Source: Methanobrevibacter sp.
GTDB lineage: Archaea > Methanobacteriota > Methanobacteria > Methanobacteriales > Methanobacteriaceae
Assembly (NCBI GenBank): GCA_009784145.1
Contig: WRCI01000076.1
Coordinates: 1 to 7,685, forward strand
Direction of reading: 5' to 3'
DNA: 7,685 nt
Shown: positions 1 through 5,031 of the stretch, piece after piece
How positions within the stretch are numbered: position 1 is the stretch's first letter
How the letters are laid out: every line of letters starts with the position of its first letter
Translations under genes and position numbers: made by a program
The notes under the pieces: generated by a model
Databases searched by the model: none
Seen by the model: the letters and a program-made list of their open reading frames with translations, nothing else
What the model was told of the DNA's origin: nothing

Positions 1-236
1 ATTAAACCAAAATCAACTAGCCTATTTCTAAATTAAACCAAAATCAAATAGTCTATTCTTAAATCAAATAGTCTATTTCTAAATTAAATCAAATTCAACT
101 AACCCATTTCTAAATCAAATAGTCTATTTCTAAATTAAATTGAATTTCTATTTCTAAATTAAACCAAAATCAAATAATCTATTTCTAAATTAAATCAAAT
201 TCAACTAATCCATTTTTAAATCAAATTTTTATTTCT
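1..236. repeat. Degenerate 31/20-bp tandem repeat reaching into the adjacent gene
   Basis: Units can be read at 1-31, 32-62, 63-82, 83-113, 114-133, 134-157, 158-188, 189-219 and 220-236. Full units are 31 bp, begin attaaa(c/t)caaa and end ctatttctaa or a variant. The 20-bp units lack the first 11 bp; one unit is 24 bp. Two subtypes alternate, one with caaatagtct and one with tcaactaacc. The array may continue left of the window. Its last unit contains the stop codon (221-223) and final codons of the membrane-protein gene. The 15-mer atcaaattcaactaa of the second subtype (88-102, 194-208) also occurs inside that gene at 245-259. There are no spacers and no palindromic repeat, so it is not a CRISPR array. 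Confidence 0.85.
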
Positions 237-565
237 TCAATTTTATCAAATTCAACTAAATTTCCCTCTGTATCTTTAGATTCAGTTGTAATAAGAACCA
301 ATTTTGATTTTTTAAATAAAAAATAAATAAAATATATGCTATAAATTATACATGTAGCATAAACCATCCATGAATCATATCCAATAACAAATAGTATTAA
401 GAATAAAAATAGTATATGTACATATCTATTTCCAAAATTCCTTTTTTTAGTTAGTATATGTTTAGCATCAGAAGACATGATTTTATAACCTTTATCAATA
501 AAAGGTTTAGCTATAGACTCCATGTCATCAAAATCTTTTGCTTTTAACATTATAAGTTTAGTCAT
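221..565 (-). CDS. Small two-helix membrane protein, function unknown
   Basis: The 114-residue product has a soluble N-terminal part (about 1-47, with a DFDDMESIAKPFIDKGYKI stretch), two hydrophobic helices (about 49-63 and 66-84) separated by a very short turn, a KKSK positive flank at 85-88, and an acidic, charged C-terminal tail (95-114). It is probably an integral membrane protein with both tails on the cytoplasmic side; that topology is inferred from the positive flank. I know of similar small hypothetical proteins in Methanobrevibacter but no function. The ATG lies 6 nt after the nitroreductase stop and has no convincing Shine-Dalgarno, so it is probably read by coupling in a two-gene operon. 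The last residues (IEEIKI) are encoded within the final unit of the 31/20-bp repeat, so the C-terminus may have been shaped by repeat growth. Confidence 0.7.
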   Translation of the reverse strand: MTKLIMLKAKDFDDMESIAKPFIDKGYKIMSSDAKHILTKKRNFGNRYVHILFLFLILFVIGYDSWMVYATCIIYSIYFIYFLFKKSKLVLITTESKDTEGNLVEFDKIEEIKI

Positions 566-571
566 TTTACT

Positions 572-1081
572 CTAATCTTTATAAACAACAAGTTCTGCTA
601 TTGTTTTTCTAGTAGTATTTCTACCTTTATCATTAGGATAACCAAGAGGTGTGAAAAGAACTGGTTCATAATCTTCATCAAATTTTAAAAGATCATAAGC
701 AGCATATTTTTTAAAAGCGCCGATAAAACAAGTTCCAAGTCCTAAATCAGTAGCTGCAAGAATTATATGATCCATAACAATTCCCGCATCAATATCACTA
801 ATATTTTTTCCATCCCATGGTCTTGTCCAACATTTTGATGGAGCCATAGCTAAACATAAAACTATAGGTGCTTCTACAAACCATGGAGCAGAGTAAATCT
901 TTTTTAATTCTTTTTTGTACTTTTCTGTGTTAATAACATATATTTTAAAAGCTTGAGCATTAACACCAGTAGGAGCTAAAATTCCTGCTTCCAAGACCTT
1001 TTCTAGCTTTTCTTTTTCAATAGGATCTTGTTTATATCCTCTTACACTATACCTTTTTTCAATAAGTTCTAAAAATTCCAT
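572..1081 (-). CDS. Nitroreductase family FMN oxidoreductase
   Basis: The 169-residue product is a member of the nitroreductase-like flavoprotein fold, normally a homodimeric cytoplasmic FMN enzyme using NAD(P)H or another donor to reduce nitro, quinone or related compounds. Visible family landmarks are RYSVRGY at 10-16 (FMN phosphate-binding arginines and serine), APTGVNAQAF at 36-45, the helix DAGIVMDHIILAATDLGLGTCFIGAF at about 98-123, and TPLGYPND at 144-151. It is on the short side for the family (often 170-220 residues) but appears complete. The start is supported by AGGGAG (1089-1094) seven bases upstream of ATG. A TATA-like TTAAATATAC lies at 1127-1136 on the minus strand, about 50 bp upstream. 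It heads a likely two-gene unit with the small membrane protein. The physiological substrate cannot be told from sequence. Confidence 0.9.
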   Translation of the reverse strand: MEFLELIEKRYSVRGYKQDPIEKEKLEKVLEAGILAPTGVNAQAFKIYVINTEKYKKELKKIYSAPWFVEAPIVLCLAMAPSKCWTRPWDGKNISDIDAGIVMDHIILAATDLGLGTCFIGAFKKYAAYDLLKFDEDYEPVLFTPLGYPNDKGRNTTRKTIAELVVYKD

Positions 1082-1126
1082 AACATATCTCCCTAAAGAA
1101 TTTTAAAAAAAGATTCTATAAAAATA

Positions 1127-1136
1127 GTATATTTAA
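1127..1136 (-). promoter_or_regulatory. Putative TATA box of the nitroreductase gene
   Basis: TTAAATATAC reads on the minus strand, centred about 50 bp upstream of the ATG at 1081. Archaeal transcription usually begins about 25 bp downstream of the box, which would leave a leader of about 25 nt that includes the AGGGAG ribosome-binding site. The surroundings are so AT-rich that TATA-like matches are common by chance. Confidence 0.35.
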
Positions 1137-1166
1137 TAAGTTAATTAATAATTAGTATAATTATAA

Positions 1167-1250
1167 TTAGTAAATAAATCATTACAAATCAGATCGTTTA
1201 GTGAATAAATATTATAAATCAAACCATTAGTAAATAAATTGTATTATAAT
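1167..1250. repeat. Three imperfect ~30-bp repeats in the spacer
   Basis: TTAGT(A/G)AATAAAT recurs at 1167, 1198 and 1227, giving periods of 31 and 29 bp, each followed by a diverged AT-rich stretch; the first two units also share ATAAATCA/ACAAATCA-like cores. It lies between the nitroreductase start and the 3' end of the 31-residue protein gene. I see no gene in 1082-1298. Confidence 0.55.
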
Positions 1251-1298
1251 AGTTATTGATTTAGTAGATTAAACAAATCTCTAAATCATAAAGTAAAA

Positions 1299-1394
1299 TT
1301 AAATTTTTTTAATTCCTCGACCTCTTTTAGTTCCTGGTTTTCTATAATAAGATTTTTGTCTTGTTCTTTTATTAGTTCCTTTTACTTTTGCCAT
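1299..1394 (-). CDS. 31-residue highly basic protein, possibly ribosome- or nucleic-acid-associated
   Basis: This short frame encodes a protein that starts MAKVKGTNKRTRQKSYYRKP, continues GTKRGRGIKKI and ends at TAA. Thirteen of 31 residues are Lys or Arg and none is acidic. There are two related segments, KGTNKRTR (5-12) and PGTKRGRG (20-27), around a central SYYRK. Translation is strongly supported by GGAGGTG at 1401-1407, six bases before the ATG, the best Shine-Dalgarno in the window; this together with a coherent composition is why I accept so short a gene. Composition and size recall very small ribosomal proteins (bacterial Thx, eukaryotic/archaeal eL41), but I recognise no homology to either, so a ribosome or RNA-binding role is inference. 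It appears to be its own transcription unit, with AT-rich promoter-like sequence upstream. Confidence 0.65.
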   Translation of the reverse strand: MAKVKGTNKRTRQKSYYRKPGTKRGRGIKKI

Positions 1395-1821
1395 ATACTT
1401 CACCTCCATAGTAATATAAATAATTATATTATAAAAATAATATTATAAAAATATTATAAAAATATTAGTTAAATTTCTAACAAGAAATATTTTGTAATTT
1501 ATTCAATTTAAATATTTCTATAAAATGAAAAATTCAATTAAAAATATATCTAAAATATAAAAAATATAAAATAAAAAATATAGTATAAAAAATATACTAT
1601 AAAAATTATAATATAAAAAATATAAAATATAAAATGATAAATATAAGAAATAAATTTATAATTTATACTATAACTTGATAATATAGCATATAATATAAAA
1701 TATACAGTCTATAATATAAAATATAAATCTATAATATAGATGATTTTAATTTAAAATATAAATAATGCAAAAATTTACTATAAATTAAATCATCAAATGA
1801 ATCTTTTTCAATAAAGAAAAA
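1395..1821. repeat. AT-only low-complexity spacer with ~20-bp repeats and a hairpin
   Basis: These 427 bp contain almost nothing but A and T and no credible gene. Within them, tctataatataaaatataaa (1708-1727) is followed by a shortened copy at 1728-1740 and preceded by a related copy at about 1687-1707, a roughly 20-bp periodicity. At 1579-1601 there is a perfect inverted repeat, TATAGTATA/TATACTATA with five As between. Read on the minus strand it is followed by T-rich sequence, so it could act as a terminator for the citryl-CoA-lyase-like gene, although it lies about 220 bp past that gene's stop. Confidence 0.6.
1401..1407 (-). promoter_or_regulatory. Strong Shine-Dalgarno GGAGGTG
   Basis: On the minus strand GGAGGTG is followed by AAGTAT and ATG. 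It closely matches the complement of the archaeal 16S rRNA 3' end and is the deciding evidence that the 31-codon frame at 1299-1394 is translated. Confidence 0.75.
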
Positions 1822-2685
1822 TTAATCCCCTAATGGTTCCTCTTCAGGACCATTATATACAATATCTTCAATATGACAGAATTTTCTAAATGCTTCTTCT
1901 TCTGTAATTTCTTCTGTAACATGGGCTAATAATCCTGGAAGTCTTCCAATCATGAAAATCCCAAACCCTAAAAAGCTTGAAAATCCCATATCTGAAAGAA
2001 CGGCTCCATTAGCTCCATCAACATTGATATATATATTCTTTTTCTCAATGAGTATTTTTTCAATAGCTAAAGCTAATTTAGAATGAACTCCTAAACACTC
2101 TTCTTTTTTAGCTAATTCCATTATTTTTCCTCCTCGAGGATCTTTACTATGGAACCTATGACCAAAACCTGGCATTTTTTTACTGTTTAAAAAGTGATTA
2201 TCTACAAGTTCATTTGCTATTTTTTCAATTAAATCATCATCATTCAATAAATCATCTATTGAAAAGTTTTCATCTTTATCATCATTCATAGATTTAATAG
2301 TTTCATTAATTGTATTTTGAAACAAATCCATTGCATCTTCAATAGCTCCAGCATGTTTTTTACCAAAAGAAAGAAGACCTCCCGCTAAAGCAACATTTAA
2401 AGAAGCTCCTGAAGATATGATTAATCTTGAAGTTTGAGTACTTGGAGGTGTGACACCATGATCACAAAAAGAAACTAATATATGATTAAACATTCGAGTT
2501 TCATTAGGTTCAGGAAGTTCTCCTTTTAAAAGTAAATAAACCATTTCAGAAAATTTAATATTAGTTATTAAATCTTCTTGAGAATAACTCCTAGTAATTA
2601 TTTTATCTGGTTCAATATTTGTAATTGAAGTTTTTATTAAATGGTCATTTTTATGAACATTTTTTGAATCATATTCTTTTTTCAT
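1822..2685 (-). CDS. Citryl-CoA lyase / citrate synthase-family protein
   Basis: The 287-residue product belongs to the citrate synthase superfamily in the short form seen in stand-alone citryl-CoA lyase and in the C-terminal domain of ATP-citrate lyase. It interconverts citryl-CoA with acetyl-CoA and oxaloacetate, or condenses them to citrate. Likely active-site motifs are DHGVTPPS (75-82), KKHAGA (109-114, at the place of the citrate synthase HGGA histidine), PGFGHR (172-177) and NVDGANGAV (221-229); thus H111, H176 and D223 stand where the classical catalytic His/His/Asp are. The PGxGHR and NVDG wording is closer to ATP-citrate lyase than to ordinary citrate synthase. An acidic insertion (about 134-151, rich in D and N) is unusual. 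The start at 2685 is chosen because GGAGGG (2693-2698) sits seven bases upstream; an upstream ATG at 2715 in frame lacks such a site, and another overlaps the Shine-Dalgarno. It lies 124 bp downstream of the fumarase gene in the same direction. Confidence 0.85.
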   Translation of the reverse strand: MKKEYDSKNVHKNDHLIKTSITNIEPDKIITRSYSQEDLITNIKFSEMVYLLLKGELPEPNETRMFNHILVSFCDHGVTPPSTQTSRLIISSGASLNVALAGGLLSFGKKHAGAIEDAMDLFQNTINETIKSMNDDKDENFSIDDLLNDDDLIEKIANELVDNHFLNSKKMPGFGHRFHSKDPRGGKIMELAKKEECLGVHSKLALAIEKILIEKKNIYINVDGANGAVLSDMGFSSFLGFGIFMIGRLPGLLAHVTEEITEEEAFRKFCHIEDIVYNGPEEEPLGD

Positions 2686-2750
2686 TTCCTTTCCCTCCAT
2701 TCTATTTATCAACATTTAGTAACTTTTTATTTTTTATTGTTAATTTCTAA

Positions 2751-2759
2751 TATATAAAT
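2751..2759 (-). promoter_or_regulatory. Putative TATA box of the citryl-CoA-lyase-like gene
   Basis: AATTTATATA reads on the minus strand about 66-74 bp upstream of the chosen ATG and would predict a leader of roughly 40 nt containing the GGAGGG site. If real, the gene has its own promoter in addition to possible readthrough from the fumarase gene. AT-richness makes this weak. Confidence 0.3.
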
Positions 2760-2809
2760 TTATTATAAAATAAGAAGATTATAGTAGAAAAATAAGAATT
2801 TTATAAAAT

Positions 2810-3685
2810 TTAATCTATTTCTACTGTAGCTACTCTTGGTTCAACAAAACAAGAAGGGCGTGTAGCTAAAATTCTAACACCACTTGCTCTTTGAGGACCT
2901 ATTTTTACAAAGGATCCAAGAACTGTTGTTTTACCACCAAAACCCATTGGCCCAATGTTAGTATTATTAAGTTCATCAGTTATATATTTTTCATTTTTAG
3001 ATTGATTATTCAAATTTCCATAAATCATAGCTTTAAATAATTGAGAATTAGCTTCAAAATGAGTTCTTCCAATACCTATTGCTGGAATACTTGGAGTGCA
3101 TCCTAAAAAGCTTAAGTTTTCTTTTAATCTGTCAATTGCTATATTTAAAACTTCTTTATAATCTCTTTTATGGAAAACTCTATAAGTATTAGCTCTAATT
3201 TCTGGTCCACCGCCTAATAGCAATAGATGTATTCTAATTTTACCCTCTAATTCAGTGTATTCTTTAGTATTTTTATTATTACAATTATCTATTAGAAAAG
3301 AAGGAGCTATAACTTTTTCACTTTCATCATATAAACCCTTTGATTGTGAAAGTCTTTCTAAATCATTACCTTTTACTGCCATTGGTCTACCAGGTAGATT
3401 TTTAAATCCCCTAGCTATTCCTTTTTTAATATCTTCTAAAAATTCTGAAGGAAGCATAGTATCTTTACCAAGTTCAATAAAAACATGCGGAATTCCAGTA
3501 TCATCACACAAAGGAAGCTTTTTTCCACTAGCAATCTCTGCATTTTCAAGGATTAATTTTAATGCCCATATAGCATTTTCATTAGTTTCAATTTTTAAAG
3601 CCCTTTCAAATGCAGAAATCCTATCTTGAGGATAAGAAGTACTTGCTTTTATTAATGCTTTCTCTATTTTTAATGATAAATCCAT
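2810..3685 (-). CDS. fumA: Fumarate hydratase, class I, alpha subunit
   Basis: The 291-residue product matches the N-terminal domain of oxygen-sensitive [4Fe-4S] class I fumarases, which hydrate fumarate to L-malate. In many archaea this enzyme is split into alpha (about 280-290 residues) and beta (about 190) subunits, and the length fits a complete alpha. The three expected cluster cysteines are present: C60 in PLCDDTG, C196 in LGCTPS, and C279 in RPSCFVEPR. GGGPEIRANT (158-167), AIGIGRTHFEA (202-212) and NIGPMGFGGKTTVLG (243-257) are family substrate and cluster-surround motifs. No beta subunit lies in the window, so it must be encoded elsewhere, unless L-tartrate or another dehydratase partner is used. 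In Methanobacteriales this step belongs to the incomplete reductive TCA branch (oxaloacetate to 2-oxoglutarate). The Shine-Dalgarno before the ATG is weak. The gene symbol is used for the archaeal alpha subunit. Confidence 0.88.
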   Translation of the reverse strand: MDLSLKIEKALIKASTSYPQDRISAFERALKIETNENAIWALKLILENAEIASGKKLPLCDDTGIPHVFIELGKDTMLPSEFLEDIKKGIARGFKNLPGRPMAVKGNDLERLSQSKGLYDESEKVIAPSFLIDNCNNKNTKEYTELEGKIRIHLLLLGGGPEIRANTYRVFHKRDYKEVLNIAIDRLKENLSFLGCTPSIPAIGIGRTHFEANSQLFKAMIYGNLNNQSKNEKYITDELNNTNIGPMGFGGKTTVLGSFVKIGPQRASGVRILATRPSCFVEPRVATVEID

Positions 3686-3710
3686 AGTATCTACATCAAA
3701 CCATAATTAT

Positions 3711-3770
3711 ATCAATTATATTACACTCATACCAATTATATTACATTTATATCAATTATATTATAATTTA
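3711..3770. repeat. Three 20-bp direct repeats upstream of the fumarase gene
   Basis: Three back-to-back 20-bp units at 3711-3730, 3731-3750 and 3751-3770 share the core (a/c)caattatattaca or close variants. They sit 26-85 bp upstream of the fumarase ATG (3685, minus strand), where the promoter should be. The period is close to two DNA turns, so equivalent positions face the same side of the helix, as in an operator array. Simple slippage is the alternative. Confidence 0.65.
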
Positions 3771-3807
3771 TTTAATATTAACCATTATATTAATTCTAAT
3801 TTATATA

Positions 3808-4197
3808 CTAATGAATCCTCTTTATTCCTTTTATTTTATCAAAATCCCTATCAAAAGAAACTATCTTATTAATTCCTATTTTTCTCATTATTTGTAAGCT
3901 TAGACAGTCTGCAAGTGATAAAGTTCCATCATAATGGAGAAGTGTGAATATTGAATTATCATATATCTCCCTATTTTCATTGAAAATTATGTAATTATCT
4001 TTGATGTTATCATAAAGTTGTTTAGCTATTTTTCCACCTAATAAACTACCAACAGAAGTTACAGATTCAGAAATAATTAAATTTGAAACAATTTTTTCAG
4101 AGTTAGCTATTTTTTTAGCAACTCTAATACTATCTTTGTGCCATTGGTCATTTTTATTTACAATAGCTATAAAAAACGAAGCATCTACAAAGATCAT
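3808..4197 (-). CDS. vapC: VapC-family toxin, PIN-domain ribonuclease
   Basis: The 129-residue PIN-domain protein is a likely Mg2+-dependent endoribonuclease toxin; family members cut tRNA or rRNA. The four acidic active-site positions are visible: D5 in FVDASFF, E44 in IISESV, D97 in LADCLS, and D116 in SFDRDFD (D118 close by). The length is typical for VapC and no truncation is seen. AGGAG (4204-4208) lies six bases before the ATG. It is the downstream gene of an antitoxin-first pair on the minus strand; the AbrB-type antitoxin gene ends 146 bp upstream, an unusually long gap because of a 9-nt repeat array. Its own Shine-Dalgarno suggests independent translation. The antitoxin assignment rests on position and family, not on any test. 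Confidence 0.85.
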   Translation of the reverse strand: MIFVDASFFIAIVNKNDQWHKDSIRVAKKIANSEKIVSNLIISESVTSVGSLLGGKIAKQLYDNIKDNYIIFNENREIYDNSIFTLLHYDGTLSLADCLSLQIMRKIGINKIVSFDRDFDKIKGIKRIH

Positions 4198-4200
4198 TTT

Positions 4201-4208
4201 TATCTCCT
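4201..4208 (-). promoter_or_regulatory. Shine-Dalgarno of the VapC gene
   Basis: AGGAGATA on the minus strand, with AGGAG six bases from the ATG at 4197. It sets the VapC start and shows that translation need not be coupled to the distant antitoxin gene. Confidence 0.6.
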
Positions 4209-4235
4209 AAAATTCACATTTCATGAGTATTTGAA

Positions 4236-4325
4236 TATTTTATTGATTTTATTAGATTTATTGGCTTTATAAAATTTATTAGCTTTATAAACCTTATTAA
4301 ATTTATTAGCTTTATTAGATTTATT
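4236..4325 (-). repeat. Ten tandem copies of a 9-nt repeat between antitoxin and toxin genes
   Basis: On the minus strand ten consecutive 9-nt units run from 4325 down to 4236: (A/T)ATAA(A/G) followed by a variable triplet (TCT, GCT, TTT, GTT, GCT, TTT, GCC, TCT, ATC, ATA). Read in the frame of the antitoxin, each unit would encode (N/Y)-K-X without a stop until 4223-4221, but three stops in a row (4346-4338: TAG, TAG, TAA) separate it from the antitoxin coding sequence. The antitoxin's own last residues, INKIN, resemble the same repeat. Confidence 0.85.
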
Positions 4326-4343
4326 AATATTATTAGATTACTA

Positions 4344-4592
4344 CTATCTATTAATTTTATTAATTCTTTTGCCTTTTGAAGCCATCTTTTTTAATTTCAC
4401 AGAATTTGTTTTATATCCAGTTTGTCCAATTCCAATAATATCTTCAAAATTGCTTCTTTTTCTAAAATTAATCTGAATACTTCCATTTTCATCCATGAAC
4501 CATTCTACTATATCATCAACTTCTAATTTCAATTTATTTCTGATTTCAGAAGGGATAATTGTCTGAAACCCTTTGTATATTTTTGTTGACAT
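4344..4592 (-). CDS. AbrB/SpoVT-type (MazE-like) antitoxin
   Basis: An 82-residue swapped-hairpin AbrB protein. The DNA-binding domain occupies roughly residues 1-45 (MSTKIYKGFQTIIPSEIRNK, then LKLEVDDIVEW), with the characteristic G-x-Q-x-x-I/P-x-x-(I/L)R pattern followed by a region predicted to form the second beta-hairpin. The basic tail after about residue 47 (RKRSNFEDIIGIG onward, then KKMASKGKRINKINR) is the part expected to wrap the toxin. In such systems the antitoxin dimer neutralises the PIN toxin and represses its own operon. The ATG at 4592 is preferred because AGGTGAT (4602-4608) lies nine bases upstream; a GTG at 4598 in frame would add two residues but leave only three bases of spacing. 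It precedes the VapC gene in the same direction. Three in-frame stop codons follow each other. Confidence 0.85.
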   Translation of the reverse strand: MSTKIYKGFQTIIPSEIRNKLKLEVDDIVEWFMDENGSIQINFRKRSNFEDIIGIGQTGYKTNSVKLKKMASKGKRINKINR

Positions 4593-4606
4593 AGACACAA
4601 TATCAC

Positions 4607-4629
4607 CTAATGATTATTATATTCATTAG
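4607..4629. promoter_or_regulatory. Perfect 7-bp inverted repeat, likely operator of the toxin-antitoxin operon
   Basis: CTAATGA (4607-4613) and TCATTAG (4623-4629) form a perfect inverted repeat with nine bases between and 16 bp centre to centre. It lies between the TATA-like TTTAAATA (4634-4641) and the antitoxin start codon, covering the expected transcription start and touching the Shine-Dalgarno. This is where an AbrB-type dimer would repress its own promoter. Location and symmetry are seen; binding is inferred. Confidence 0.55.
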
Positions 4630-4631
4630 AG

Positions 4632-4641
4632 TATTTAAATT
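4632..4641 (-). promoter_or_regulatory. Putative TATA box of the toxin-antitoxin operon
   Basis: ATTTAAATA on the minus strand, centred about 44 bp upstream of the ATG at 4592. Starting about 25 bp downstream gives a leader of roughly 18 nt that just includes AGGTGAT, a good fit. Confidence 0.45.
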
Positions 4642-4744
4642 TTTCTAAAAAAATAAAAAATATTAGATAAAAATGAAATATACTAAAATACTAAAAGAAC
4701 AGGGCAAATAAAGATAATGAAAAAAAGGAAAAATAATAAATTAT

Positions 4745-4786
4745 AAAAAAAAAATAATGAAAAATATAATAAAACAATATCCCCCC
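4745..4786 (-). terminator. Poly-T tract terminator candidate after the 53-residue protein gene
   Basis: On the minus strand, a run of six Gs (4786-4781) and then T-rich sequence ending in ten Ts (4754-4745) follow the stop of the 53-residue protein gene by 23-64 bp. Archaeal RNA polymerase terminates at oligo-T tracts without needing a hairpin, and a terminator here would separate this unit from the toxin-antitoxin promoter. The isolated G6/C6 run is odd in such AT-rich DNA. Confidence 0.4.
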
Positions 4787-4808
4787 AAACTAAAATATGA
4801 AAATAATA

Positions 4809-4970
4809 TTAATATTCAGTCCATCTTCTAGACATGATTTCATCAGCTACATCTGGATGTTCCTTAATGAACTTTTCTCTATCCTTTTCAGCTTCTTTTC
4901 TTTCAGCTGGAGTTTTAGCAATCATATTTCTTAAAGATATTTCATGATATTCTTTTTCCAAATCATCCAT
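4809..4970 (-). CDS. 53-residue charged helical protein, function unknown
   Basis: The frame starts MDDLEKEYHEISLRNMIAKT and ends DEIMSRRWTEY. It is rich in charged residues, has a PAERKEAEKDREKF segment likely to be one amphipathic helix, and has no cysteines, membrane segment or signal peptide. AGGATG (4978-4983) lies seven bases before the ATG, and codon usage resembles that of the neighbours. The gene lies 61 bp after the stop of the U32-like protein gene on the same strand, so co-transcription is likely and a functional link possible. I do not recognise a family. A well-formed start, ordinary amino-acid composition and a W/Y-containing C-terminus argue that it is a real gene rather than a chance frame. 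Confidence 0.7.
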   Translation of the reverse strand: MDDLEKEYHEISLRNMIAKTPAERKEAEKDREKFIKEHPDVADEIMSRRWTEY

Positions 4971-5031
4971 AATATAACATCCTAAAAATTAATCTATTCA
5001 ATTTAATATTTATATTTAATCATTTAACTAA

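Noticed and set aside
1..236. CRISPR array.
   Set aside because: Units are contiguous and degenerate, with no unique spacers, no constant repeat and no cas genes.
1395..1821. Replication origin or centromere-like AT region.
   Set aside because: No origin-recognition-box-like repeats with GC cores and no Cdc6/Orc gene nearby; AT-richness alone is ordinary here.
3255..3629. 124-codon open frame on the plus strand.
   Set aside because: It lies wholly inside the fumarase alpha gene on the other strand, lacks a Shine-Dalgarno and has no family features.
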